Assembly: GCA_031259515.1 (NCBI GenBank)
Contig: JAIRLK010000348.1
Span: 1 to 23,409 of the forward strand
Reading direction: 5' to 3'
Origin: Treponema sp.
Lineage (GTDB): Bacteria; Spirochaetota; Spirochaetia; Treponematales; Breznakiellaceae
Length of the DNA stretch: 23,409 bases
Part shown: piece after piece, positions 1 to 8,350 of the stretch
Layout of the letters: each line of letters opens with the position of its first letter
Numbering within the stretch: position 1 is the first letter of the stretch
Notes under the pieces: generated by a model
The model's input: the letters and a program-made list of their open reading frames with translations, nothing else
Told to the model about the DNA's origin: nothing
Database searches by the model: none
Program-made: the position numbers and the translations under genes

Positions 1-110
1 AGGGAAGACCTGCCGCTCATAAGGTAAATTTTTTCCTCAAGCGACATTTGGGAGACTATTTTCTTGGCCTCCTCCGTGAACGACAAACGAAATTCTTTTG
101 TTGCTTTCAT
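1..110 (-). CDS. GH3 glycoside hydrolase, N-terminal 36 codons only (cut by window edge)
   Basis: Read on the minus strand from an ATG at 108-110, this frame stays open to the window edge. It is preceded by an AAGGAG ribosome binding site (118-123) with 7-nt spacing. The visible residues include MSLEEKIYLMSG, which closely matches SLEEKVRLMSG near the start of the full GH3 gene at 5106-7160, and this is a usual N-terminal motif of GH3 beta-glucosidase/xylosidase proteins. No signal peptide is visible, so a cytoplasmic enzyme is likely. It lies 70 bp downstream of the ABC permease gene on the same strand and probably belongs to that transport operon. Catalytic residues lie outside the window, so the family call rests on this short motif and on the context. 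Confidence 0.72.
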   Translation of the reverse strand, partial: MKATKEFRLSFTEEAKKIVSQMSLEEKIYLMSGRSS

Positions 111-180
111 GATTATTCTCCTTGAAAATTTATATCTCTTTCGAAAATATTTTATATTTCCGAAGGGTTCAATCAGTTTT

Positions 181-1158
181 TCATCTTTCCGCTTGTATCT
201 TGGGTTCATCCGATCTAGCCTGCCATCCGGTGATTTTTTTATTTACATAAAGCCCCATAAATACCACCGCCAGCAGCATGATGCCCTGAATCAGTTCGGA
301 AATTTCCGTGGGAACCCTGGTAATGGCAAGGCCATTCCTTAAAAAGGCCAACATCAGGGAACCGACAATGATCTTGTAAAACTTACTCGCCGCACCACCG
401 GAAACCGGGACACCCCCCACGAACATGGCGGTCATCACCTGTAGTTCAAAGAAGTTGCCCATGGTCGGGGCCACACCGCCTATGCTGCCCACAGTAAAAA
501 TACCCACTACGGCAGCAGTCAGGCCCGAAAGAGAAAAGGCAAGGATTTTGTATTTTTTTACGGGAATACCCGCAAATTGGCCTACGGTCTGGTTTTCCCC
601 GATACACTTAGAGAAGAATCCTGCCTTTGTGTAATCAAAAAGATACCACATGACGATAAAAAGCAGAATAAACACCGGATACTTAATCTTTATATCATCC
701 AGAGCAATGATAGAAGGATCAAGGAATATGGCCTGACCATTGGTAATAAACATGACAGTGGCCCTGAGGGCGATAAGCATGGCCAGGGTAAACATGAGCG
801 AAGGTACTTTAAAATATGCCAGCAAGATGCCGTTAAAAAAGCCCATTACCAAGCCGGTTAACAGGGCCAGGGGAATAAATATCCATGCTCCCGCCTGGGT
901 ACTGACTAATCCTGCAAAGGAGGCACATACCGCCAGAAGCGAACCCTGGGTTAAATCGGTACTGCCCTGGGCAGCCACGAAAATCATGCCCATGGCTCCT
1001 ATGGCCATGGGGATCATCATATTGATGATACTCCGTAGGTTGTTAATCCGCCACAGCCTTTCCGGTGACAAAATTGTAAAAATAATGGCAATTACCGCAA
1101 GGCCGATAAAAGGGAAAAGTTTTGAAACTAAAGCCCAAAGATTCGATGTTTTTATCAT
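181..1158 (-). CDS. Sugar ABC transporter permease (RbsC-type, BPD_transp_2)
   Basis: A 325-residue, very hydrophobic inner-membrane protein with about eight to ten membrane segments. It has the usual length and layout of ribose/xylose-type (CUT2) permeases. The cytoplasmic-loop region carries CIGENQTVGQFAGIPVKKYK followed by a hydrophobic stretch and then ELQVMTAMFVGGVPVSGG, matching the conserved loop and the GG..SGG motif of RbsC-like proteins. The ATG at 1156-1158 overlaps the ATPase stop codon as ATGA and has a GAGGTGA ribosome binding site, so translation is probably coupled. It would pair with the permease at 2665-3642 as a heterodimer, which is common in CUT2 systems with two permease genes. 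The transported sugar cannot be read from sequence; nearby GH3 and GH10 genes suggest a hemicellulose-derived sugar. Confidence 0.9.
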   Translation of the reverse strand: MIKTSNLWALVSKLFPFIGLAVIAIIFTILSPERLWRINNLRSIINMMIPMAIGAMGMIFVAAQGSTDLTQGSLLAVCASFAGLVSTQAGAWIFIPLALLTGLVMGFFNGILLAYFKVPSLMFTLAMLIALRATVMFITNGQAIFLDPSIIALDDIKIKYPVFILLFIVMWYLFDYTKAGFFSKCIGENQTVGQFAGIPVKKYKILAFSLSGLTAAVVGIFTVGSIGGVAPTMGNFFELQVMTAMFVGGVPVSGGAASKFYKIIVGSLMLAFLRNGLAITRVPTEISELIQGIMLLAVVFMGLYVNKKITGWQARSDEPKIQAER

Positions 1159-2668
1159 AGCATCACCTCAACTATTGCTTCTTCGGTAAAACCTTCACTC
1201 CGTTTTATGACCTTTTTTATGCGACCACGTTTCATGACCATAAGGGTATCACACATACCGATAAGTTCCGGCAATTCGTCGGAAAAAACTATGATGGAGA
1301 CCCCCTGTTCTTTTGCGTTCATCATCTCCTTGTAAATATAGGACTTAACCCCCACATCTACGCCTCTGGTGGGACAATCTAAAAACAGTATTTCCTTATC
1401 CTGGATCATCCAACGTCCCAGGTTTACCTTTTGCCTGTTGCCCCCGGAGAGACCGCTTATGATCTGTGTAATACCGGTAGTTTTAACTTCGAATTTTTCA
1501 ACCACCTTTTGACTCACTTCCTTCTGAAGCCTGGGATTCAGAAAACCCATCTTTCCTCTGGTCAGTTCCACCGCCGGAAGGCAAACATTATTCAGGATCG
1601 TATCAACCACCATTAGGGCCTGTTTATCCCGATCTTTGGGAACATAGCCTATATTTGCCTTCATGGCTCCCAAGGGTGTCTTGATAACCGTATCACCTTT
1701 TACAACCCTCACGGTTCCACCCTTTACCTTGCGTACCCCAAAGAGGGATTCGGCCAGCTCATGGATACCCGCGTCTGAAAGGCCGCAGAAACCGAGAATT
1801 TCCCGTCGGTGCAAATTAAAAGACACATCATGAAAAAAGGAGGATTCCAGATGTTCAACTGTCAGAACAATCTCGTCTTCAAAACTTTCCTCTTTTTCAC
1901 TGCGGTAATAGGAGCCGCTCAGTTCCCGCCCCACCATAAGCCGCTTGACCTCTTCCGGAGTAGTCTCCGCACATTGACGTTCGGCAACTACTTTACCATC
2001 CCGCATGATGGTGATACTGTCACAGAGTTCAACCATTTCCTCAACATCATGGGTTACCATCAACACCGCTTTCCTGGTGGCCTTTATTTTCCCGATAATG
2101 TCGATAAGAATACGCCGGTAATTCAGGGAAAGCACTTGGGTAATTTCATCAAGAATGAGGAGACAGGGATCTATGGAAAGGGCACGGATCAGTTCGACGA
2201 TTTTTTTTCTTCGATAGTGAGGGAACCAGTCATTTTGCTGACAGGAAAACCGCTGAAACCCCACTTCTCAAAAAGAGCGGAAGCTTCCCTGTAGAGACGT
2301 TTCATGTCCATAATGCCAAACTTGGTAAACTGTTTGGTCCTGCCGAGAAAAACATTTACCCCTGCGGGAAGCCCATCCACAAGACCGAGTTCCTGAACCA
2401 CGGTGCCAATTTTATGTTTTCCCGCATCCAGGGGTGTCCGGGGTGTATAGGGAACACCATTCAACGACATGGAACCGGCATCCGGCAGAAAAATGCTGGC
2501 GATGATTGAAATAAGGGTTGATTTACCTGAACCGTTCTCTCCGATAAGACCCCGGATTTCGCCGGGGTTGATCGTAATGGACACATCATCATTGGCATGG
2601 GTGGGGCCGAAATACTTTTTGATATGTTCGGCGGAAAAAACCGGCCCGATGAAATTTGAATTTGTCAT
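1155..2668 (-). CDS. Sugar ABC transporter ATP-binding protein (RbsA-type, two domains), interrupted by a -1 frameshift at an A8 run
   Basis: Two overlapping frames together encode a double ATPase of about 504 residues, the normal RbsA/MglA/XylG length. The first frame (2668 down to 2189) has Walker A GENGSGKST at residues 43-51 and a Q-loop region, and runs into a stop at 2189-2191. The second frame (from the A8 run at 2201-2208 to 1155) supplies Walker B CLLILDE of domain 1, a degenerate Walker A region in domain 2 (GLSDAG), the signature LSGGNRQK and Walker B EILFLDCPTRG. One extra A, or a -1 slip in GAAGAAAAAAAATCG, joins them as EEKKIVELI. Both halves look well conserved. The domain 1 signature is weak (LTIEEKK), as is usual for one site in this family. 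The ATG at 2666-2668 overlaps the upstream stop as ATGA. It energises sugar import with the two permeases. Sequencing error, slippage or true loss are all possible. Confidence 0.85.
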
Positions 2669-3642
2669 TTTACCACCCCGTCAAAACGGCGCTGGGATAA
2701 AATTCCGCATATTACGACACTGCTTCCCATGACAACCTGCTGCCATGTGCCGGAGGGAACACCCAACAAGGTAAGAACATTAAAAATAGAAGTAATTATA
2801 ACGGCACTGATCACCGCCCCTATAATGATATTAAAAAATTTTTCCAGGGCTTTGGCAAGAAGATATGCCGCCAGGGGGGTAAAGATACTTGTTATCGACT
2901 GTAGACCGGTAAAGGCTCCTACCCGGCCGCCGTAACTTTCGTTAACCGCCGCCCCAAAACCAGCAAAAATACCCGCGCAGAGGGCGGCAAGAATTATGGT
3001 TTTATTGATGTTTATACCCATCATCCGGGCCACCCCGATATTTGACCCTACGGCCCGCAGGCCAAACCCGATGGAGGTACGGTTAAAGACGATATATGCC
3101 GCTATTAGTGCTGCGGCAAGAACAACCAAATTCCAGGGAGGATTACCCAGTTCCCTGCATACCGTATCCAGGCTAACCACCTGTTTGCCTATTTTAACCC
3201 GGGATGCATTATACATCGCTCCAATTGCCTCGTAGATCATCGCAATACCGAGCCCGAAAACCCACGAAGGAATTTTTGTAACAAGCATCAATTTTGTATT
3301 CAATAAAACCAGGAATACCGTAACAGCCACGGAGCCAAAGATAAGGCCGAAATATCCCAAATGAAAATTTATTGCTAGTATCCCCCCTGCATTGCTGGCC
3401 AAAATCAGAATGGCCCCTAGAGAAAGGTCCATGAAGCCCATGGTAATTAAAAAACAAAAGGTAAATACAATAAATGCGGTTACCACCGAGGCGGAAAGTA
3501 CAAAGAAGATATTGGAACTTGTAAGGAATTTTCCGCCGGTAAGAAAATGAAGAATGATATAGATCAATGCTATGGTGCCTGCTATTAGAACCGTAACAAC
3601 AATCGGATTCTGATTAATCTTTTTCTGATTTATACTGTCCAT
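2665..3642 (-). CDS. Sugar ABC transporter permease (RbsC-type)
   Basis: A 325-residue integral membrane protein with the CUT2 permease pattern: repeated hydrophobic segments and the loop RAVGSNIGVARMMGININKT, matching the RAVGxNxxAARxxGI motif of RbsC/AraH-type proteins. The region that normally reads VIGGTSLSGG is degenerate here (ITSIFTPLAAYLLAK), while the partner permease at 181-1158 keeps it, so the two look like specialised halves of a heterodimeric channel. The start ATG at 3640-3642 has a modest AGAAGG site upstream. Its stop overlaps the ATPase start (ATGA). The gene is separated from the upstream binding-protein gene by a 12-bp hairpin, which probably lowers permease expression relative to the binding protein. 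Confidence 0.88.
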   Translation of the reverse strand: MDSINQKKINQNPIVVTVLIAGTIALIYIILHFLTGGKFLTSSNIFFVLSASVVTAFIVFTFCFLITMGFMDLSLGAILILASNAGGILAINFHLGYFGLIFGSVAVTVFLVLLNTKLMLVTKIPSWVFGLGIAMIYEAIGAMYNASRVKIGKQVVSLDTVCRELGNPPWNLVVLAAALIAAYIVFNRTSIGFGLRAVGSNIGVARMMGININKTIILAALCAGIFAGFGAAVNESYGGRVGAFTGLQSITSIFTPLAAYLLAKALEKFFNIIIGAVISAVIITSIFNVLTLLGVPSGTWQQVVMGSSVVICGILSQRRFDGVVK

Positions 3643-3658
3643 AGAACCTTCTAAATAA

Positions 3659-3685
3659 AAGGTACGGAATCTGATTCCGTACCTT
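3659..3685 (-). terminator. Intercistronic hairpin / partial terminator after the binding-protein gene
   Basis: On the minus strand the sequence AAGGTACGGAAT, loop CAG, ATTCCGTACCTT forms a perfect 12-bp stem with a 3-nt loop. It is followed by TTATTT, the tail of an intrinsic terminator. It lies in the 55-nt gap between the binding-protein stop and the permease start. Hairpins at this place are well known in binding-protein operons, where they raise binding-protein mRNA over permease mRNA. Whether it terminates or mainly blocks 3' exonucleases cannot be told from sequence. Confidence 0.8.
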
Positions 3686-3697
3686 CAAAGGAGAAAA

Positions 3698-4840
3698 TTA
3701 CTGTTTCCTGGCCGCATCAAGTTCGGCCTGGGTAAGAAGTCCCTGCTTCACCTTCGCTTCAAGACGGGTGTTAATGTTATAGTTGGTCAAGGTATTCTTG
3801 AAGACATCTACCGTTACCGTGGGGCCGACCCAGGATCGCATTTCATCGGCGGAAAAGGGCTGCTGTTGGAGCCAATACCTGTCATACAGGCCGATAAGAT
3901 TGGAGGGAAGGGTCATAACCGGAACCACCAGACGGGGAGCCTGGCCGTTTTCCTTAATTTCGTTACCCCGGAGGGCATTGACAAGAAGGGCGGTAGCAAA
4001 ATCGACGTTTACCCAATGAGCGCCATTACCGGCGGCAACAGTTCCGTTTTTAAGACCATCCAGAACCGAAGGATCCAGATCAGTTACAAAGATACGCGCT
4101 TTCATGGCGGGATGCTTGGAAAGAGCTTCAATGCAACTGGTACCAACATCGCCGTTGGTGGCATAGATACAATCCGCATCAGGATGGGCCGTAAGGGTAT
4201 CATTGGCCCGTGTCAGGGCACTTTGAAGATCCACCGGGCCGTATGCTTGGGCCAGAACAACGCCGCCGCCCTTGGTAAAAGTTTCCACAAAGCCGTTGGT
4301 CCGGGCGGTATGGGTAGTATCCCCCCGTTCACCGGTTATCACTACCGCCTTCTTGAGGCCCAATTCCAGCGCATGAGCCCCAAAGTTGGCGCCGGTACCA
4401 TAGTCCACAGTAGCGGCAATGCCCTTGTAATACGGAGAACTTACCACCTGGGCCAGGGCTTCATCCGAGGGCATGTGATCGAAGAACACAAAGGGGATCT
4501 TGGCATCGGTACATTTTTTTGCTACCACTGGGAATAAAGTATCAACAATCCCGAAAAACACGACCCCGTCCACACCGGCGTTGATCATATTATCAACGTT
4601 GTATGCCGAATTCTCCGATTTTCCCTCATCATTCAGGATATAGGGTTCTACATCCAGGGCGGCGCAGGTAGCCTTGAAACTGTTTTCCAGAATATCAAGG
4701 GAATAGTGGCCCTGCAGGTAGTTATTGAATCCGACAACCAACTTTTTACCGGTCGTTGGCCCGGACTGCGTACCGCCAGCAAAGGCGAAGCCTGCCATGG
4801 CGAAAGCCAATGAGAACATAATAATTTTTTTGATTTTCAT
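3698..4840 (-). CDS. Periplasmic sugar-binding protein of the ABC transporter (Peripla_BP_4 family)
   Basis: A 380-residue exported solute-binding protein. I chose the ATG at 4838-4840 because it has a strong AAGGAGG site (4846-4852) and begins a clear signal peptide: MKIKK, then a hydrophobic core, then a cleavage site near FAFA/GG. A longer in-frame start at 4951 lacks a ribosome site and would bury the signal. There is no lipobox cysteine, so it should be a soluble periplasmic protein. After the signal the protein shows the type I periplasmic-binding fold pattern: VVGFNNYLQGHYSLDILENS, then NMINAGVDGVVFFG, then DCIYATNGDVGTSCIEAL. It is the first gene of the transport operon and opens divergently from the GH3 gene. 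The ligand is unknown, with a pentose or oligosaccharide favoured by the neighbours. Confidence 0.9.
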   Translation of the reverse strand: MKIKKIIMFSLAFAMAGFAFAGGTQSGPTTGKKLVVGFNNYLQGHYSLDILENSFKATCAALDVEPYILNDEGKSENSAYNVDNMINAGVDGVVFFGIVDTLFPVVAKKCTDAKIPFVFFDHMPSDEALAQVVSSPYYKGIAATVDYGTGANFGAHALELGLKKAVVITGERGDTTHTARTNGFVETFTKGGGVVLAQAYGPVDLQSALTRANDTLTAHPDADCIYATNGDVGTSCIEALSKHPAMKARIFVTDLDPSVLDGLKNGTVAAGNGAHWVNVDFATALLVNALRGNEIKENGQAPRLVVPVMTLPSNLIGLYDRYWLQQQPFSADEMRSWVGPTVTVDVFKNTLTNYNINTRLEAKVKQGLLTQAELDAARKQ

Positions 4841-4977
4841 TTTTTCCTCCTTAAGGATTATAAAACTGTTTAATTGCGCCCAAAGGCACAATAGTAGTAT
4901 GCCAAACAGCGCCGTAACACGGAGCCGGAATAGCTGAACTGGTTTTATCATATTATGGCCTTTTTCAAGAGTGTTAT

Positions 4978-5007
4978 CATATTTGAAGAAAATTTATATC
5001 AAATATG
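4978..5007. promoter_or_regulatory. Inverted repeat, candidate operator between divergent operons
   Basis: The arms CATATTTGA (4978-4986) and TCAAATATG (4999-5007) are perfect reverse complements with 12 bp between them, giving a 21-bp centre-to-centre distance, i.e. two helical turns. The right arm ends at the -35 hexamer of the predicted GH3 promoter. Seen from the transport operon, the repeat lies just downstream of its predicted start. Such a position would let one regulator act on both operons. The AraC protein at 7175-8122 is the nearest candidate, although AraC proteins often prefer direct repeats. Confidence 0.55.
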
Positions 5008-5034
5008 GACAAAAAATGGCGAATTATATATAAT
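5006..5034 (+). promoter_or_regulatory. Predicted sigma-70 promoter of the GH3-araC operon
   Basis: TGGACA (5006-5011), a 17-bp spacer, and TATAAT (5029-5034). The -10 is a perfect match and the -35 has one mismatch. Transcription would begin near 5041, leaving a leader of about 65 nt before the GH3 ATG. Confidence 0.65.
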
Positions 5035-5037
5035 TCG
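5020..5037. promoter_or_regulatory. 18-bp perfect palindrome carrying -10 elements for both directions
   Basis: CGAATTATATATAATTCG is its own reverse complement. It contains TATAAT on the plus strand (5029-5034) and, by symmetry, TATAAT on the minus strand (5023-5028). On the minus strand a fair -35 (TTAGCA, complement of 5046-5051) lies 17 bp away, so the binding-protein operon could start near 5016 with a leader of about 176 nt. The palindrome may be a shared divergent promoter core, an operator, or both. Confidence 0.5.
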
Positions 5038-5105
5038 GATCAAATTGCTAAATAAATTCGACAAAAATAAATAACCGTTTTAGAATGTTTTATCAGAGGG
5101 GGACC

Positions 5106-7160
5106 ATGAATTTTAAACAAAAACGCCTTGCTAATACACCAAAAGCCATAAAACTTCTGAACCGGCTCAGCCTGGAAGAAAAGGTCCGCCTTATGAGCGG
5201 GTCCACCAAGTTGGAAGATTTATTGGGACCTTTGGTAGCTAAGGGCAACCATTACAACGAAAGCCCTTACCCCGCAGGAGGTTCTGAAAAAATCGGTTTG
5301 CCGCCGTTGATGTTCTGTGATGGCACCCGGGGAGTGGTCTGCGGTACCGGTAAAAGTACTTGTTTCCCCGTTACCATCTGTCGGGGGGCCAGTTTTGACC
5401 CGGTTCTGGAAAGAAAAATCGGAGAAGCCATCGGCAGGGAGGTTAAAGCCTGGGGAGGGAACCTTTTTGCCGGGATATGCGTCAATTTGCCTTGGCATCC
5501 CGGATGGGGGCGCAGCCAAGAGACCTACGGGGAAGACAGCTTTGCCCTTGGAAAGATGGGAGCCGCTTTGGTGGAGGGGGTACAAAATGAACAGGTGATG
5601 GCCTGCGTCAAACATTATGCCTTCAATTCCATGGAGATAAGCCGGTTCAAAGCAAGCATAGATTGTGATCCTCGGACGGAACGGGAAGTATTCCTTCCCC
5701 ATTTTAGGGATTGTATTGATGCCGGCGCTTCTGCCATTATGAGCGCTTACAATCGGTTCAGGGGAATCTGTTGCGGACAAAACGATTATTTGCTCCGCCG
5801 GGTTCTTAAGGAGGAATGGGATTTTGACGGCTTTGTGTTGAGCGATTTCCTCACGGGCATTAGTAATACGGTCCAAGCGGCAAATGCGGGGCAGGATCTG
5901 GAGATGTGCTGTACTATCCACTTTGGAGACAAACTTATACGGGCAGTACGGGACGGACTTGTTGATGAAGAACGGATCAATGATTCGGTCCTGCGCATTA
6001 TAAGAACGATTATCACTTTTGAAGAAGGACGGAAAAAGTTGCCCCTCTCAGAAAAAGTTTTGGGGTGCAAAAAACATCGGGACCTAGCCCTCCAATCCGC
6101 CAGAGAAGGCATAACCCTTCTGCAGAACCATCGTCATGCCCTACCTCTGGATCCCCGAAAGCTTAAACAACTGGCCTTGATCGGCCGGCTGGGAAACCGG
6201 GAAAACCTAGGGGACAACGGATCAAGCAGAGTATTTCCGGCCCATACGGTTACTATTTTTGAAGGACTTGAAAAAGCGGTGCCGGACACAAAGATTATTT
6301 TTTATGCAGGGTCTAATACAGAGCATGGAAAAAATCTTGCCCGGGAATCAGATGCGGTCATCTTTGTAGTGGGTTATGATCATTTGGACGAGGGGGAGTA
6401 TGCTTACGGCGAAGATCCTCATGTAACATCCACCGGAGACCGTACCCACGGGCTTTCCCTCCACGATGATGAAATAGAAATGATCCGTAGCGCCGGGCCG
6501 GAGAATAAAAAGTCCGCCGTGGTCCTCATCGGCGGCGGTACGATTCTGATTACCGACTGGAAAGATTCCGTCTCTTCTATATTGATGGCTTATTATCCGG
6601 GACAGGAAGGGGGTACCGCGATTGCGGAAATTCTTTTGGGGAAGTTAAGCCCTGGAGGAAAACTTCCCTTTGTCCTCCCCGCTAGGGAAGAGGATCTTCC
6701 CCGAATCCGGTGGGATACGGAAAATCAATGGTATGATTATTATCATGGTTACCGGAAACTGGAAAAAGAGGGTACGGTTCCTCTCCTGCCCTACGGGTTT
6801 GGTCTTTCCTATACTTCGTTCAGAATAAGCCGTCCCCATTTTGAAACCGATGGTAAAATTATCACCGCATCCTGTGCCGTACAAAATTTCGGCTGTATGG
6901 AGGGTGTCGAAGTGGTACAAATGTATGTTGGTTTCAAAAATTCAAAGATTGACCGCCCGGTAAAAACACTCTGCGGATTTTCCAGAGTACATTTAAGAGT
7001 GCAGGAAGAAAAGAGGATTTCTATATCATGCCCAGTGGAAAAAATTAAATACTATAATACAGCTAAGGGAATCTTCAAACTTGAGCATATGAAATATGAA
7101 GTGTATATAGGGACATCTTCTGCGGATAAGGATTTATTTTTAGGAAGCATCAAACTCTAA
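5106..7160 (+). CDS. GH3 family beta-glycosidase (beta-glucosidase / beta-xylosidase type)
   Basis: A 684-residue GH3 enzyme without a signal peptide, so probably cytoplasmic. I start it at 5106, after a GAGGGGG site; the ATG at 5085 in the same frame has no ribosome site. The N-terminal TIM-barrel domain carries GLPPLMFCDGTRG, the Lys-His motif VKHYAFNSME and GFVLSDF, whose Asp (about residue 247) is the predicted nucleophile. The second domain begins near residue 320 with GITLLQNHRHALPLD and includes GEDPHVTSTGDRTHGLSL, the region that usually supplies the acid/base residue. A C-terminal fibronectin-III-like domain follows LPYGFGLSYTSF. Members release terminal glucose or xylose from beta-linked oligosaccharides, and exact specificity is not predictable here. 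It is co-transcribed with the araC-type gene 14 bp downstream and divergent from the sugar ABC operon. Confidence 0.93.
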   Translation: MNFKQKRLANTPKAIKLLNRLSLEEKVRLMSGSTKLEDLLGPLVAKGNHYNESPYPAGGSEKIGLPPLMFCDGTRGVVCGTGKSTCFPVTICRGASFDPVLERKIGEAIGREVKAWGGNLFAGICVNLPWHPGWGRSQETYGEDSFALGKMGAALVEGVQNEQVMACVKHYAFNSMEISRFKASIDCDPRTEREVFLPHFRDCIDAGASAIMSAYNRFRGICCGQNDYLLRRVLKEEWDFDGFVLSDFLTGISNTVQAANAGQDLEMCCTIHFGDKLIRAVRDGLVDEERINDSVLRIIRTIITFEEGRKKLPLSEKVLGCKKHRDLALQSAREGITLLQNHRHALPLDPRKLKQLALIGRLGNRENLGDNGSSRVFPAHTVTIFEGLEKAVPDTKIIFYAGSNTEHGKNLARESDAVIFVVGYDHLDEGEYAYGEDPHVTSTGDRTHGLSLHDDEIEMIRSAGPENKKSAVVLIGGGTILITDWKDSVSSILMAYYPGQEGGTAIAEILLGKLSPGGKLPFVLPAREEDLPRIRWDTENQWYDYYHGYRKLEKEGTVPLLPYGFGLSYTSFRISRPHFETDGKIITASCAVQNFGCMEGVEVVQMYVGFKNSKIDRPVKTLCGFSRVHLRVQEEKRISISCPVEKIKYYNTAKGIFKLEHMKYEVYIGTSSADKDLFLGSIKL

Positions 7161-7174
7161 AAGGAAGAAGTATT

Positions 7175-8122
7175 ATGAGCAGCATTTTTGAATCAATAGA
7201 ACATAAAAGAGCCTATCCTGCCAATGTTTTTGTAGTGAATTTGGGAAGCTCCCGGTTGCATTGGCACTTTGATTATGAACTTATGGTTATATTAAAAGGG
7301 TCCTTGCAGGTATTTTGCGGACCCGAACCATACAGCCTGCATACCGGCGACATTGTACTGTTCAATAGCAGGGTAATCCACGGCCTCAAGCATACTGGGG
7401 AGGATAATCTCTGCCTTTTTATACAATTCCCCCCATCCCTTTTTGATACTGTATTAAATCATCAGCAAGAATACTATTTCTACTTGAACAGTACCGAAAA
7501 AAACTTTACCCCTCGTCTGCCCTATGAACATTTTACAAAACTGGCGGTCAATATTGGCATATCGGGGAGACAGCATGGCATTGCGGCTGATCTCCGAACT
7601 CATGCATTGATTCAAACTCTGGCCGCCGATCTGGTTGAATATACCGAGTTCGATATACACAGTAGCCACCATTCTAACGGTATCGACAGCATAGGTGAAC
7701 TGGTTTCAGATGTCTGCCTTTACATCGACAGTAATATTCAGGATGAAAAACTGGCAGAATCCATAATAAAACACTTCAAGATCAACGAAAAGACACTGTA
7801 CCGTTATCTTAAAGGAACCACCGGGCAAAGCCTTAAGGGCCTGATCAACGCCGCCCGTATAGAAAAATCAAAACAACTGCTTCGGGAATCAGACAAACCG
7901 CCGGCAGTTATTGCTGACGAGTGCGGCTTTTATAACGAAGTAACCTTTTACCGCGTATTTAAGAAGGAAACAGGGATAACCCCCAGGGAATTCCGCCGGG
8001 GAGGGAGCAGTCTTTTTATGGCTTCCGATGTCAAAGGCTACTTGAACTCCGATGAACATATTATTGCAAATTTGCTCTATCAATATGCGGAAAATATTGA
8101 TATATCGAAAGTTTTTTCATAA
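7175..8122 (+). CDS. AraC-family transcriptional regulator (cupin sensor + double HTH)
   Basis: A 315-residue regulator. The N-terminal part looks like an AraC-type cupin sugar-binding domain: LHWHFDYELMVILKGSLQVF followed by LHTGDIVLFNSRVIHGLKH. The C-terminal part (about residues 185-280) has the two AraC helix-turn-helix units: LAESIIKHFKINEKTLYRYL and IADECGFYNEVTFYRVFKKE, then TGITPREFRR. About 35 residues follow the HTH, which is a little longer than usual. The ATG at 7175 follows AAGGAAG with about 6-nt spacing, only 14 bp after the GH3 stop, so the two genes are an operon. It most likely senses a sugar and acts on the divergent control region at 4978-5037, which would include autoregulation. 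Confidence 0.9.
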   Translation: MSSIFESIEHKRAYPANVFVVNLGSSRLHWHFDYELMVILKGSLQVFCGPEPYSLHTGDIVLFNSRVIHGLKHTGEDNLCLFIQFPPSLFDTVLNHQQEYYFYLNSTEKNFTPRLPYEHFTKLAVNIGISGRQHGIAADLRTHALIQTLAADLVEYTEFDIHSSHHSNGIDSIGELVSDVCLYIDSNIQDEKLAESIIKHFKINEKTLYRYLKGTTGQSLKGLINAARIEKSKQLLRESDKPPAVIADECGFYNEVTFYRVFKKETGITPREFRRGGSSLFMASDVKGYLNSDEHIIANLLYQYAENIDISKVFS

Positions 8123-8350
8123 AGTTATTTTCAATACCAGCGAATAAAAACATAGAGGAAATCACTACTGTCAAAAATAATTCTTTTCCTTGTTTTCGAG
8201 GGAATGTTCCCCATGAAGGTGTGAAAAACGCTCAAAAAATCTAAGAAAAATGAATCATATTCACCCCAGAAAACGCAGGGGTGTCGGTTTACGACATGAA
8301 CACCCATGAAGGAAAGATTTAGGAATAAACCTTTCGAGATGACCTCGTGA
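8123..8350. other. AT-rich stretch without a recognisable gene
   Basis: No convincing gene on either strand. A 78-codon minus-strand frame (8131-8367) has no recognisable motif and an unusual composition. A competing pair of small stems is present: CACCCC (8262-8267) with GGGGTG (8278-8283), and GGGTGT with a downstream ACACCC. The decamer CCCATGAAGG occurs twice (near 8210 and 8303). A short plus-strand run with codon-like character ends at a stop near 8321. It is best seen as decayed DNA at the start of the remnant island. Confidence 0.4.

Noticed and set aside
3866..4537. Plus-strand frame of 223 codons inside the binding-protein gene
   Set aside because: Antisense to a binding-protein gene with a signal peptide and good ribosome site; no motif.
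4841..4951. 37-residue upstream extension of the binding protein (start at 4951)
   Set aside because: The internal ATG at 4840 has a near-perfect ribosome site and begins a proper signal peptide; the extension has neither.
5020..5037. Replication origin or partition site at the AT-rich palindrome
   Set aside because: No DnaA boxes, iterons or replication genes nearby. The position between divergent operons and the -10 hexamers explain it better.
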